Shown here piece after piece: positions 1 to 8,217 of a stretch of 64,000 nt of DNA. Under the pieces are notes generated by a model that was given only the letters and a program-made list of their open reading frames with translations, searched no databases and was not told the DNA's origin. Position 1 is the first letter of the stretch. Every line of letters begins with the position of its first letter. Position numbers and translations under genes: made by a program. Source of the stretch: Alphaproteobacteria bacterium (GTDB lineage: Bacteria; Pseudomonadota; Alphaproteobacteria; Rhodobacterales; Rhodobacteraceae); NCBI GenBank assembly GCA_030429495.1, contig JAUIFH010000001.1, forward strand, positions 186,001 through 250,000, given 5' to 3'.

Positions 1-219
1 TGCGGCAGTGCCGTCGCCGTGGTCATGACCAGCGACGTCGTGATCGTGCCCGGTTGCCTCAGCGGCTTCGCCGGCGCCGGTGAAGTGGACGACCGCCCCG
101 GTTTCATAATCTTCGCCGAGGAGGATCAGTTCCTGGACGAAAGCGAAATGCAGCAGAGCTGCAAGCAGCCCCGCCGCAAAGCCGGCGATCAGCCCGCCGG
201 CCAGCATACGTTGAATCAT
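1..219 (-). CDS. cbtA: CbtA, cobalt transporter subunit (N-terminal part only)
   Basis: Integral membrane subunit of the CbtAB system, thought to import cobalt for cobalamin synthesis. Only about 73 N-terminal residues are present; the gene runs off the left edge. The visible part has a first membrane helix (about residues 5-28, GGLIAGFAAGLLAALLHFAF) and then a His/Asp-rich stretch with two copies of GHDH (as ATGHDHD and AGHDHGDG), a plausible metal-binding segment. It begins 21 bases after the cbtB stop and should share the upstream cobalamin riboswitch. The family assignment rests on the N-terminus plus the cbtB neighbour. Confidence 0.82.
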   Translation of the reverse strand, partial: MIQRMLAGGLIAGFAAGLLAALLHFAFVQELILLGEDYETGAVVHFTGAGEAAEATGHDHDVAGHDHGDGTAA

Positions 220-240
220 CGGTTTGAACCGTCTGCCCGC

Positions 241-411
241 TTAGTGGCAGGGGAAGCCGGTTGCGTGGCGCATGTCATGCGCCGCGTCATGCAGCGTCGC
301 GGACTGCGCATGTCCGGCAAAGAACAGCATCGTGGCGCCGATCAGCGCGACGAAAACAATGGAAAGAAGCCCGGAGGACGTCTTGGCGGCGGATTGGGTC
401 GTCACGTTCAT
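241..411 (-). CDS. cbtB: CbtB, small cobalt transporter subunit
   Basis: A 56-residue protein with one predicted membrane helix (about residues 14-32, LLSIVFVALIGATMLFFAG). Its C-terminal tail is rich in histidine (LHDAAHDMRHATGFPCH), the signature of CbtB. It is the partner of CbtA in the riboswitch-controlled cobalt uptake system. The ATG at 411 follows AAGGAG at a normal distance. Upstream lies a full cobalamin riboswitch on the same strand, and cbtA begins 21 bases downstream. Expression is therefore expected to fall when adenosylcobalamin is plentiful. Length and motif agree with the family. Confidence 0.9.
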   Translation of the reverse strand: MNVTTQSAAKTSSGLLSIVFVALIGATMLFFAGHAQSATLHDAAHDMRHATGFPCH

Positions 412-423
412 ATCAATCTCCTT

Positions 424-645
424 GCCGTCACACCCGACGGCGTTTGTCTGCCTTCACGCACGGCCGGTCTCCTGACTCGCGGGTCGTCGCATGCCTTCCG
501 CCTTCCCGGGGGCGAACCCCAGTGGCCGTTGGAAAGCCGCTCGCCGCTTACAGTCGCGGGGGCGGTTGAGGCTTTGGGTGCCGCGTTTGGTCCACCCTAC
601 CCCATTCCCGTTTCAGTCCGGACGCTTTGCGCCATTCGGACGCCG
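424..645 (-). promoter_or_regulatory. Cobalamin (B12) riboswitch upstream of cbtBA
   Basis: On the minus strand the B12 box AGTCAGGAGACCGGCC is at 462-477. The other conserved blocks are present in the right order: GCCACTG (520-526), GGGAAGGCG, CCCGCGACTGTAAGCGG, and the 5-prime block with ACGGGAAT. A small hairpin (GCCGTC/GACGGC, 424-441) sits just before the cbtB ribosome-binding site AAGGAG, which suggests control of translation initiation or of a short attenuator. The 5-prime boundary is approximate. Confidence 0.93.
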
Positions 646-739
646 TACAATTCACATGTGCCAGCTTGGGCCGGTTCCGGTCAAGCGGCATTGCGTCTTG
701 GAACCGACTGAAAACGACCTCGGCCCCGGTTTGGCACGG

Positions 740-1066
740 CTAGCCCGGAATCCGGGCCAGGGCTTTCTCACGCAACGGGCCAAGCGGGCGGGCGTCGGCA
801 AAGTTGCCGTCCGGGGCATCCCTGTAAAGCCGCAGGAAGACGAGCAGGTAGGGGATGTCGGCCGTGGAGATGTCGCCGAAAAGATAGGCCGTCTTGTGTT
901 CCGCGCGGAACGCCACGGTCGACGACCGGGCACAGCCCGACATGCACTCGACCTCGGCGATGACGCAGGCGAGTCCGGCATCTTCTGTCGCGCTGCGCAG
1001 GCCGTCAGCGAGGCCTTCCCGTCCGGCCGGGCACGATCGGCAGACGGTGACGGTCACATCGCTCAT
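740..1066 (-). CDS. DUF1636 family metal-binding protein (copy B)
   Basis: A 108-residue protein beginning MSDVTVTVCRSCPAG, with a second cysteine pair in VECMSGC. The CxxC...CxxxC spacing resembles thioredoxin-fold [2Fe-2S] ferredoxins and is typical of DUF1636. It overlaps the cobA stop by an ATGA-type junction, so it is the last gene of the corrin operon before the second riboswitch. A related but distinct copy opens the same operon at 13.7-14.0 kb. Its function is not established; a role in metal or electron delivery to corrin synthesis is inferred only from position. Confidence 0.75.
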   Translation of the reverse strand: MSDVTVTVCRSCPAGREGLADGLRSATEDAGLACVIAEVECMSGCARSSTVAFRAEHKTAYLFGDISTADIPYLLVFLRLYRDAPDGNFADARPLGPLREKALARIPG

Positions 1067-1785
1067 TCGCCCTCCGCGAGCGGCCCCAGCAGGATCAGTG
1101 CCGGTCCGTCTGCGGCCTCTGTGGCGATCAGTGCCTCCATTGTGGCCAACGTACCACGAACGAGATTTTGCGCCGGAGTAGAGACACTTTCAGCGAGAAG
1201 GGCAGACGTATCAGCGGGCAGGCCCGCTGCCTGAAGCCGCCGGGCAAGTTCGGCGAATGTCCGTTTCCCCATGAAGATGACCGTCGTGGCCGTCGGGTCG
1301 GCGAGCGCCGGAATGTTCAGATCCTCGGGCAGGGCGCCGGTCACGTCGTGGCCCGTCACGAACTGGACCCGCCGCGCGGTCAGGCGCCGCGTGAGGGGTA
1401 TCCCGGCGGCTGCGGCCGCGGCCATCGCCGACGTCACGCCCGGAATGATCTCGTATCCTATTCCCGCCTCCCGGCAGGCGGTGATCTCTTCCTCTAGCCG
1501 TCCGAACAATCCGCAATCGCCGGACTTCAGCCGCACGACCCGCGCGCCGGAACGCGCATAGTCCACAAGCAGACGGCTCACATGGTCCTGCTTCGGCGAG
1601 GCGCGTCCCGCCCGCTTTCCGACACCGACCATATCCGCCCCCTCACGCGCCTTGGCCAGGATCGGACCAGAGGCGAGGTCGTCGAACAGCACGGCGTCCG
1701 CATTGGCGAGGCGATTCACGGCCTTGAGCGTCAGAAGCTCCGGATCGCCGGGACCCGAGGACACAAAACTGATGAAACCGCTCAT
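1063..1785 (-). CDS. cobA: Uroporphyrinogen-III C-methyltransferase
   Basis: SAM-dependent methylation of uroporphyrinogen III at C2 and C7 to give precorrin-2, the branch point towards cobalamin and siroheme. The 240-residue protein has the N-terminal SUMT glycine-rich motif (SSGPGDPELLTLKA) at residues 9-22. The conserved RLKSGDCGLFGR block follows, and the mid-region IPGVTSAMAAAAAAGIPLT typical of CobA. It overlaps cobB upstream and DUF1636 copy B downstream by four bases each. There is no siroheme (CysG) dehydrogenase domain, so it is the stand-alone form. Confidence 0.95.
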   Translation of the reverse strand: MSGFISFVSSGPGDPELLTLKAVNRLANADAVLFDDLASGPILAKAREGADMVGVGKRAGRASPKQDHVSRLLVDYARSGARVVRLKSGDCGLFGRLEEEITACREAGIGYEIIPGVTSAMAAAAAAGIPLTRRLTARRVQFVTGHDVTGALPEDLNIPALADPTATTVIFMGKRTFAELARRLQAAGLPADTSALLAESVSTPAQNLVRGTLATMEALIATEAADGPALILLGPLAEGE

Positions 1786-3092
1786 GTGGCCTCCGCAATC
1801 AGGTGAAAGAACGTTCCCGTCGCGAGTCCCCGGCGTGATCCGGTCTCTGCAACGGCATCCCCGTTGGCGTCCACAACCCGCGCAAGCGCCAGATCGGGCT
1901 GATCGAGAATCGTCGAGTAGTGAAATTCGTGGCCTCTCAGCCGGGCTCCGGTCGCATGGCCGGGCACCGGCGCATGCAGTTCGGCGAGCCGGTAGCCAAG
2001 GTGCATCTTCCGCTTCTCGAAAGACGTGACGAGGCCGAGAATTCCGGCCATTTCATGCCAAGCGCCTTCCTTGTCGACGATCCCAGCGCCCATCGCCATG
2101 TAGCCACCGCATTCGCCGTGCACCGGGCGTGTTTGGGAAAATAGTCTCAAACCTTGCCGAAAACGCCCCGCCGAGGCCAGTCTACCACCGTGCAGTTCCG
2201 GGTAGCCGCCGGGAAGCCAGCAGCAATCCGCATCCTCGTCCGGAGCCTCGTCGTCGAGGGGGGAAAAGGGTTGGATCTCTGCCCCAGCCGCGCGCCAGCC
2301 GTCAAGAAGGTGTGGATAGACGAAAGAGAACGCGGCATCCCGCGCCAGCGCGATGCGCTGCCCGGGGGGCGTGACGCGAAGGCGGGTACCGCTGTCGATC
2401 CGCGTCGCACCCGCCGCAAGGCGGAGCGCGTCCAGATCGAGATGTTCGGCCACGAACACTGCCGCATCGGCCACGATCCTGTCCAGTTCAGGCGTCTCCT
2501 CCGCCTGGACAAGGCCAAGGTGCCGCTCCGGCATCTCGATCGTCGCGCGCCGTGGAAGTGCTCCGAAGACACGGATGCCAGCCGCCTCCATACCCGCGCG
2601 GACCAGCGCTTCGTGGCGGGGGCTTGCCACACGGTTCAGGACAACGCCGGCGATCCGAACGTCCGGCCGCAGGGTCGCGAAGCCGCGCGCGACGGCTGCG
2701 GCCGACTGCGCCTGACCCGAAACATCGAGGACAAGAACGACCGGCCAGCCTGTCAGAGCCGAGAGGTCCGCAGACGCGCCGGTCCCCGTCTCTCCGATCC
2801 GTGCCACGCCGTCGAAGAGCCCCATGGACCCTTCTGCCAACACGAGGTCGGCGCCCTCGGCCGCACCGATAAGACCGGCCAGTCGATCCGCGCCCATCGC
2901 CCAACTGTCGAGATTGACAGAGGGCCGTCCCGACGCCGCGCGATGAAAGGCCGGGTCGATGTAGTCAGGGCCGCTCTTGAACGGCTGCACCGCTAGCCCC
3001 TGCGCCCTGAATGCGCCCAAAAGCCCCAGCATCAGCGTGGTCTTGCCCGTACCCGAAGCGGGGGCGGAGATGATGAGCCCGGCAGGAATCAT
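1782..3092 (-). CDS. cobB: Cobyrinic/hydrogenobyrinic acid a,c-diamide synthase
   Basis: Amidates the a and c side chains of (hydrogeno)byrinic acid using glutamine and ATP. The 436-residue protein has an N-terminal P-loop ([10 protein letters not shown], about residues 10-19). Its C-terminal class-I glutamine amidotransferase domain has the nucleophile region [12 protein letters not shown] and the terminal HEFHYS block. The length matches CobB. It overlaps cobM and cobA by four bases on each side. As this is an aerobic-type operon, the natural substrate is probably hydrogenobyrinic acid. Confidence 0.95.
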   Translation of the reverse strand: MIPAGLIISAPASGTGKTTLMLGLLGAFRAQGLAVQPFKSGPDYIDPAFHRAASGRPSVNLDSWAMGADRLAGLIGAAEGADLVLAEGSMGLFDGVARIGETGTGASADLSALTGWPVVLVLDVSGQAQSAAAVARGFATLRPDVRIAGVVLNRVASPRHEALVRAGMEAAGIRVFGALPRRATIEMPERHLGLVQAEETPELDRIVADAAVFVAEHLDLDALRLAAGATRIDSGTRLRVTPPGQRIALARDAAFSFVYPHLLDGWRAAGAEIQPFSPLDDEAPDEDADCCWLPGGYPELHGGRLASAGRFRQGLRLFSQTRPVHGECGGYMAMGAGIVDKEGAWHEMAGILGLVTSFEKRKMHLGYRLAELHAPVPGHATGARLRGHEFHYSTILDQPDLALARVVDANGDAVAETGSRRGLATGTFFHLIAEAT

Positions 3093-3871
3093 TGCGTGTC
3101 AGGGAACCGGGGATGGGTGCCGACAGGGCGGTAGCGGCGATCATAATCGCCTGCATAGAGCCTGCTTTCATCGAAATCCTCCGCGTCGAGCGAGCGGCCG
3201 ACGAAGATCAGGGCGGTGCGCTCCATTTCAGCGCCGACCGCGGTTTCGAGCGTTGCGAGCGTTGCGCGGACAATGCGTTGGTCCGGCCAGGACGCGCGCC
3301 AGATTACGGCAACCGGGCAGTCGGCACCGTAGTGCGGCGAAAGCTCTGCAACGACCTTGTCGAGTACATGGACCGAGAGATGGATCGCCAGCATCGCACC
3401 GGTTCTGGCGAAATTCTCCAGCGTCTCGCCCGGTGGCATTGAGGTTGCCCGGCCAGAGGTGCGGGTCAGCACAACCGATTGCACCACCCCGGGCAAAGTC
3501 AGCTCCGCTCCGAGCGCGGCGGCACCTGCGGCGAAGGACGGAACGCCGGGTGTCACGTCGAACGGAATATCAAGCGCGCGCAGACGGCGAAGCTGTTCAC
3601 CCATAGCGGACCAGACCGACAGGTCGCCGGAATGAAGCCGCGCGACATCATGGCCGGCCTCGTGCGCTGCCGCGATCTCGGCGATGATCTCATCCAGCGA
3701 AAGCGGCGCGGTGTTGACGATCTTCGCCCCGGGCGGGCAATGCGACAGCACCGCCTCGGGCACGAGCGAGCCGGCATAAAGGCAGACCGGGCTGGAAGCG
3801 ATCAGGTCACGGCCGCGCAGCGTGAGCAGGTCTGCGGCCCCGGGTCCCGCACCGATGAAATGCACTGTCAT
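3089..3871 (-). CDS. cobM: Precorrin-4 C11-methyltransferase
   Basis: SAM-dependent methylation at C11 of precorrin-4 to give precorrin-5. The 260-residue protein starts [20 protein letters not shown] and has the conserved [12 protein letters not shown] block. It also has [16 protein letters not shown] and the [20 protein letters not shown] segment expected for CobM/CbiF. It is translationally coupled (ATGA) to cobE upstream and cobB downstream. Its product needs C1 deacylation/methylation by CobF, which is not found in this window. Confidence 0.95.
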   Translation of the reverse strand: MTVHFIGAGPGAADLLTLRGRDLIASSPVCLYAGSLVPEAVLSHCPPGAKIVNTAPLSLDEIIAEIAAAHEAGHDVARLHSGDLSVWSAMGEQLRRLRALDIPFDVTPGVPSFAAGAAALGAELTLPGVVQSVVLTRTSGRATSMPPGETLENFARTGAMLAIHLSVHVLDKVVAELSPHYGADCPVAVIWRASWPDQRIVRATLATLETAVGAEMERTALIFVGRSLDAEDFDESRLYAGDYDRRYRPVGTHPRFPDTQ

Positions 3872-4230
3872 TCGTCTCTCCCTATCGCAATGGCGGCGGT
3901 TGCCAGCCTGTCGCCCGAAACCGCCCTTGGCCCGAGAAGCCGCGCGCCGGGTCCGGCGGCGGCAAGGGCTGCTGCCTCGGCCACCGATCCCGTGCCGAAC
4001 CGTTCGGCGACATGTGGCGAATGGGTCAGCGTGTCTTCCGCGTCAAGAGCGGCCAGGTCGATTCCACAAAGCCTAAGGCCGAGGAACGCGGCCAACTCCC
4101 GCGCGACTGGCGCATCGGCCTTTGCGGATGCCGTGGCAAGAAGGTCCGCGCTGCCGCCGGCCCGTTCCAGCGCGTCGCGCAAGGAAGCGAGTGTCGCCGC
4201 CTTCCGGAACCCGATCCCCGCCACCCTCAT
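3868..4230 (-). CDS. cobE: CobE/CbiG C-terminal domain protein
   Basis: A 120-residue protein equivalent to the C-terminal domain of CbiG, beginning [21 protein letters not shown]. It carries the family features [16 protein letters not shown] and [24 protein letters not shown]. CobE is found in aerobic cob operons; its exact step is uncertain, though it is linked to ring contraction or precorrin-5 processing. The ATG at 4230 overlaps the cobL stop (ATGA), which fixes the start against a longer open frame. The stop overlaps the cobM start. Confidence 0.85.
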   Translation of the reverse strand: MRVAGIGFRKAATLASLRDALERAGGSADLLATASAKADAPVARELAAFLGLRLCGIDLAALDAEDTLTHSPHVAERFGTGSVAEAAALAAAGPGARLLGPRAVSGDRLATAAIAIGRDE

Positions 4231-5414
4231 CTGACCACGCTCCATTGCACGACCGGCCGCGATGGCAACCAGCCACGCATTCGGCCCAGTGGTGCCGCCT
4301 CGGCGATCTCGACCCGCATCAACGTGCCGCCTTTCGCGGCGTGGCAGGCGGCGAGAAGCGCCTCGGATTCGATGGTCACGGCGTTGACGACCAGCCGAGT
4401 CCCTTCCGGAATGGTTGCCCAAAGAGTGTCTATTCCGCCTGAATTTGCGCCACCCCCGATGAAGACTGCGTCCGGTCGTGGCAGCGTCGCCAGCGCCAAG
4501 GGCCAGTCCGCCTCCGTTACTGTCACCCTGTGCGTCAGGCCAAATGCGGCGGCGTTTGCCGTCACGTTCGCGGCCCGGTCTGCGCGGTTTTCCAGGGCTT
4601 GGGCGGTGGCGCCGGACGCGGCGAGGCACCATTCGACTGCGATTGAGCCGGTCCCGGACCCGAGATCCCAGAGCACTTCACCGGGACGCGGTCCGAGCGC
4701 CGACAGCGTCAGCGCGCGTACGGGCCGCTTAGTCATCACTCCGTCCGAGACGAACAACGCGTCTGGCAGGCCCGAGGCCCGCGGCAGCCCGGCCTCGCCC
4801 TGCGCCTCGATCGCGACGGCGACCGGGTAGGCGGCATCGTCTATGGCGAAGTGATCGGCGGTCGCGTTCCGCACGCGTTCCGACGGTCCGCCGAGGGATT
4901 CGAGGACCGTCAGTCGGGAGGGCCCGAAACCGTGTCCTGACAGCCATGCGGCCAGCGCCGATACCGCGGCCCCGTCGCGGACCAGGCAGATGATCTGCAC
5001 ATCGCGGGCCAGCACCGGCACGAGACGTTCGAACGGCGCGGCGTGCAGGCCGAGGCAGATCACCGTTTCCAGCCGCCAGCCGAGCCGGGACGCGGCCAGC
5101 GAAAAGGTCGACGGCGCGGGATGAGCCACCCATTCGTCCGGTGCAAGATACGGGGCGAGAGACCCGCCGGCACCGTGCCAGAACGGATCGCCCGATGCTA
5201 GCACGACCGTCTTTCGGCCCTTTTCCGCCAGAACAGGCTCTGTCCGGAACGGGACGGGCCATTCTTTTCCACGAGAACCCGCCGCGACCAGATCAAGGTG
5301 ACGCGGTCCGCCGAAGATGCTATCCGCATCGGCAAGAGCGGCGCGGCTTGCGGCGGAGAGCCCTTCCACGCCATCCTCGCCAAGACCGATGATCGTCAGC
5401 CAGGGATCAGCCAT
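4227..5414 (-). CDS. cobL: Precorrin-6Y C5,15-methyltransferase (decarboxylating)
   Basis: Bifunctional enzyme that methylates precorrin-6B at C5 and C15 and decarboxylates the C12 acetate. The 395-residue protein has a CbiE-like N-terminal domain (LTIIGLGEDGVEGLSAAS; VLASGDPFWHGAGGSL). Its CbiT-like C-terminal domain has the SAM-binding VLWDLGSGTGSIAVEW motif and VFIGGGANSG. Its start codon (5412-5414) overlaps that of the divergent cobK within a single CATG, so its own promoter would have to lie inside cobK. Expression more likely comes from read-through of the upstream corrin operon. Confidence 0.95.
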   Translation of the reverse strand: MADPWLTIIGLGEDGVEGLSAASRAALADADSIFGGPRHLDLVAAGSRGKEWPVPFRTEPVLAEKGRKTVVLASGDPFWHGAGGSLAPYLAPDEWVAHPAPSTFSLAASRLGWRLETVICLGLHAAPFERLVPVLARDVQIICLVRDGAAVSALAAWLSGHGFGPSRLTVLESLGGPSERVRNATADHFAIDDAAYPVAVAIEAQGEAGLPRASGLPDALFVSDGVMTKRPVRALTLSALGPRPGEVLWDLGSGTGSIAVEWCLAASGATAQALENRADRAANVTANAAAFGLTHRVTVTEADWPLALATLPRPDAVFIGGGANSGGIDTLWATIPEGTRLVVNAVTIESEALLAACHAAKGGTLMRVEIAEAAPLGRMRGWLPSRPVVQWSVVR

Positions 5415-6162
5415 GACCCGCGTCCTTCTTCTGGGCGGAACAACCGAGGCCTCCGACCTTGCCCGCCATCTCGCGAAAAGCGGCGTCGACGCGGTTTTTT
5501 CCTACGCTGGACGCACAGAGGCGCCGGTCGCGCAGCCGTTGCCGACCCGCATCGGCGGCTTCGGCGGCGCCGAGGGGCTTGCCCACTACCTGAGGGCCGA
5601 GAGCATAACCCACGTCGTCGACGCGACGCATCCCTTCGCGGCCCAGATGAGCCGGAACGCTATCGCGGCTTGCGCAGAAACCGGCACGCCGCTTTGCGCC
5701 TATGAACGCGCGCCGTGGCAGACAGGCGACGGAGATGACTGGACCCATGTTCCTGATCTTGAGGCCGCCATCGCCGCCCTGCCCGAGGTCACGGCCCGCG
5801 TATTCCTTGCCATCGGCAAGCAGAACCTCGCGGGTTTCGCCGCGAAGCCGCAGCACCATTACCTCTTGCGCCTGGTCGACCCGCCCGAAGGTGCGCTGCC
5901 GCTGCCCGATGTTATTGCAGTGATCGCGCGCGGCCCTTTCACCGAAGCTGGCGATCGCGCGCTGCTGAAGGATCACCGCATCACCCATATCGTCGCCAAG
6001 AACTCTGGCGGCAGCGGCGCGCGGGCAAAGCTCGATGCCGCGCGCCAGCTCGGGATCCCGGTGATCCTGATCGACCGGCCGAGCCCGCCGCCCCGCCGCA
6101 TTGTCCGGGACGTGGCGGATGTTATGGTGTTTCTCGCTCACCGCGCCGACCTCGGCGTATAG
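5413..6162 (+). CDS. cobK: Precorrin-6A reductase (inverted within the corrin operon)
   Basis: NADPH-dependent reduction of precorrin-6A to 6B, supplying the CobL substrate. The 249-residue protein starts MTRVLLLGGTTEASDLARHL, the classic CobK/CbiJ N-terminus. It continues with VVDATHPFAAQMSRNAIAA, FLAIGKQNLAGF and ITHIVAKNSGGSGARAKLDA. It is the only plus-strand gene between cobJ and cobL. Its ATG shares bases with the cobL ATG, and its 3-prime end overlaps the cobJ 3-prime end by 25 bases. The codon at 5413 is the natural start because the family N-terminus begins there; the open frame extends upstream antisense to cobL. Confidence 0.94.
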   Translation: MTRVLLLGGTTEASDLARHLAKSGVDAVFSYAGRTEAPVAQPLPTRIGGFGGAEGLAHYLRAESITHVVDATHPFAAQMSRNAIAACAETGTPLCAYERAPWQTGDGDDWTHVPDLEAAIAALPEVTARVFLAIGKQNLAGFAAKPQHHYLLRLVDPPEGALPLPDVIAVIARGPFTEAGDRALLKDHRITHIVAKNSGGSGARAKLDAARQLGIPVILIDRPSPPPRRIVRDVADVMVFLAHRADLGV

Positions 6163-6872
6163 ACGAAGCGTCCGACACGTCGGGTGTCGCGGTTGCCGAA
6201 GATGACGACGGTGCGCATATCGGCCATCTCGGGTGTCGCCTCGGCCAGGGTCACAGTGTTCAGCGCCTCCTCCGGCGTCGTCACCGCGCGGGCGAATGAA
6301 ATCAGCGTCTCCGGCCCCGCCTCCTCGCGCAGGATCTCCAGCGCGCGGGCAAACTGGTGTGGGCGGCTTTTCGAGCGCGGGTTGTAGAAGGCCATCGCGA
6401 AACCAGCTTGTGCGGCAAGGCGCAATCGGTGTTCCACCAACTCCCACGGCTTGAGATTGTCCGAAAGGTTGATCGCGCAGAAATCGTGGCCCAATGGAGC
6501 GCCGAGCCGTGAGGCGGCGGCCAGCATCGCGGTGATGCCGGGCAGGATGCGTATGTCGTAGGCCCGCGCGTCGGGCCGTTCCTCCAGCGTCTCGAACAAG
6601 GCCGAGGCCATTGCGAAGACGCCGGGATCGCCGGAGGAGACGATGACGACGCGCTTGCCTTCACCCGCCATGTCGAGCGCGTGGCCGGCGCGGTCCAGCT
6701 CCACCCGGTTATCGGAGGGGTGCAGGGTCAGCCCGTCCCGCGGTGTGATGCGGGCGACGTAGGGAATGTAGCCGACAACATCGGTCGCCTCGGCCAGAGC
6801 GGCGCGCACCTCGTCGGTCACCAGCCGTTCGTCGCCCGGCCCGAGGCCGGCTACTGCGATCCAGCCGCTCAT
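6138..6872 (-). CDS. cobJ: Precorrin-3B C17-methyltransferase
   Basis: Catalyses SAM-dependent C17 methylation with ring contraction to precorrin-4. The 244-residue protein begins MSGWIAVAGLGPGDERLVT and has VVIVSSGDPGVFAMASALFE. ILPGITAMLAAASRLGAPLGHDFCAINLSD and AFYNPRSKSR are hallmarks of CobJ/CbiH. The ATG at 6872 overlaps the cobI stop; a longer frame begins within cobI but lacks support. The 3-prime end converges on cobK with a 25-base overlap. Confidence 0.95.
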   Translation of the reverse strand: MSGWIAVAGLGPGDERLVTDEVRAALAEATDVVGYIPYVARITPRDGLTLHPSDNRVELDRAGHALDMAGEGKRVVIVSSGDPGVFAMASALFETLEERPDARAYDIRILPGITAMLAAASRLGAPLGHDFCAINLSDNLKPWELVEHRLRLAAQAGFAMAFYNPRSKSRPHQFARALEILREEAGPETLISFARAVTTPEEALNTVTLAEATPEMADMRTVVIFGNRDTRRVGRFVYTPRSAR

Positions 6873-7591
6873 GGCCGCCGCCCCTGTCCGTGCACGACCG
6901 CGATAGAGAAATAGGGTACCTTGGCGGGGGCCTCGCAAAGCCGGTGCACCTTCTGGTCCGTCATCGTGCCGCGCTCCACCAGCCAGGCGGTGTTGAGCCG
7001 CCCCGCCGCCGCCAGGCAGCGTTTCAGCTTTTCCAGATTGCGGCCGATCTTCATCACCACCAGCGCATCGGTGTCGCGGATACGGCGGGTCAATTCGTCC
7101 TCATCCATAGTCGCGGTGACTACGGTCAGAACATCGTCTCCCCAGGTGATCGGCTCACCCGTCGCGGTCCAGCAGCCGGACATGCCGGTGATGCCGGGGA
7201 TCACTTCCACCACGTTGCGCGCGCGGAGCCGCGTGTAGAGATGCATGAAGCTGCCGTAGAAGAACGGGTCCCCTTCACAAAGCACCAAAACAGTCTCTGT
7301 TTCAGCCAAAACCGCTAGTTTTTCCGCCCAGTCCTCATAGAACTCCGCCATCACCCGGTTGTATTCAGGGTCTGAGAAATGGATCTCCGTCGTCACTGGA
7401 TATTCCATGGGATATTCGATGGCATCCGCGCGCAACATGCCGTTGACGATCTTGCGCGCCTGCCCCTCATAACCCGCCTTGCGAAAGTACGCGATATGGG
7501 TCGAGGAGCGCACAAGCCGGTCGGCCTTGACGCTCATCAGATCGGGGTCGCCAGGGCCGAGGCCGACGCAGATGACCTTTCCCATGTTCAT
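6869..7591 (-). CDS. cobI: Precorrin-2 C20-methyltransferase
   Basis: SAM-dependent methylation of precorrin-2 at C20 to precorrin-3A. The 240-residue protein starts MNMGKVICVGLGPGDPDLMS. It carries VLCEGDPFFYGSFMHLY and VEVIPGITGMSGCWTATGEP, both diagnostic for CobI/CbiL. The ATG at 7591 overlaps the cobH stop in ATGA. The open frame extends further upstream inside cobH, but that part is out-of-frame shadow. It sits in the pathway order between cobH and cobJ. Confidence 0.95.
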   Translation of the reverse strand: MNMGKVICVGLGPGDPDLMSVKADRLVRSSTHIAYFRKAGYEGQARKIVNGMLRADAIEYPMEYPVTTEIHFSDPEYNRVMAEFYEDWAEKLAVLAETETVLVLCEGDPFFYGSFMHLYTRLRARNVVEVIPGITGMSGCWTATGEPITWGDDVLTVVTATMDEDELTRRIRDTDALVVMKIGRNLEKLKRCLAAAGRLNTAWLVERGTMTDQKVHRLCEAPAKVPYFSIAVVHGQGRRP

Positions 7592-8217
7592 TCCTTCCGG
7601 CTGGCGAGCGCGTTGACGGCAGCGACGGTAATCGCCGAGCCACCGAGGCGGCCCTTCACGATGACGGACGGCACAGGCAGGTCCTGCATCAGCGCGTCTT
7701 TCGATTCGGCCGCGCCCACGAACCCCACCGGGCAGCCGATGATCGCCGCGGGGCGCGGGCAGGCGGGGTCTTCCAGCATGTTCAGGAGGTGGAAAAGTGC
7801 GGTGGGCGCATTGCCGATGGCGACCACGGCGCCGTCCAGATGCGGCCGCCACAGTTCCAGTGCGGCGGCGGAGCGGGTGTTGCCCATCTCTTTCGCCATG
7901 CCGGGGACGCGCGGGTCCTGCAGGGTGCAGATGATCTCGTTGCCCGCTGGCAGGCGCGAACGGGTGATGCCCTCGCTGACCATGCGTGCATCGCAGAGGA
8001 TCGGTGCTCCGGCCTCAAGTGCTGCTCGGGCGGCGATGGCCATGCCTGGTGAAAAGCGGACATGTTCCTCAAGTCCGACCATCCCGGCGGCGTGGATCAT
8101 GCGGACGACGATGACCTCCTCCTCTGGCGTGAAGCGGGAAAGGTCGGCCTCGGCGCGGATGGTGGCGAAGCTCTCGAGGTAAATCGCGGCGCCGTCGGTC
8201 TGGTAGCTATGGGGCAT
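7588..8217 (-). CDS. cobH: Precorrin-8X methylmutase
   Basis: Moves the C11 methyl group to C12, giving hydrogenobyrinic acid. The 209-residue protein has ERVVxRMIHAAG-type sequence (VVRMIHAAGMVGLEEHV), DARMVSEGITRSRLP and ALFHLLNMLEDP. The CPVGFVGAAESKDAL block near the C-terminus contributes to the CobH/CbiC active site. It overlaps cobG by 11 bases upstream and cobI by 4 downstream. Length is normal for the family. Confidence 0.95.
   Translation of the reverse strand: MPHSYQTDGAAIYLESFATIRAEADLSRFTPEEEVIVVRMIHAAGMVGLEEHVRFSPGMAIAARAALEAGAPILCDARMVSEGITRSRLPAGNEIICTLQDPRVPGMAKEMGNTRSAAALELWRPHLDGAVVAIGNAPTALFHLLNMLEDPACPRPAAIIGCPVGFVGAAESKDALMQDLPVPSVIVKGRLGGSAITVAAVNALASRKE

Noticed and set aside
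7592-7852. N-terminal extension of cobI
   Set aside because: It is out of frame within cobH; the family start MGKVICVGLGPGDPD and the ATGA overlap favour 7591.
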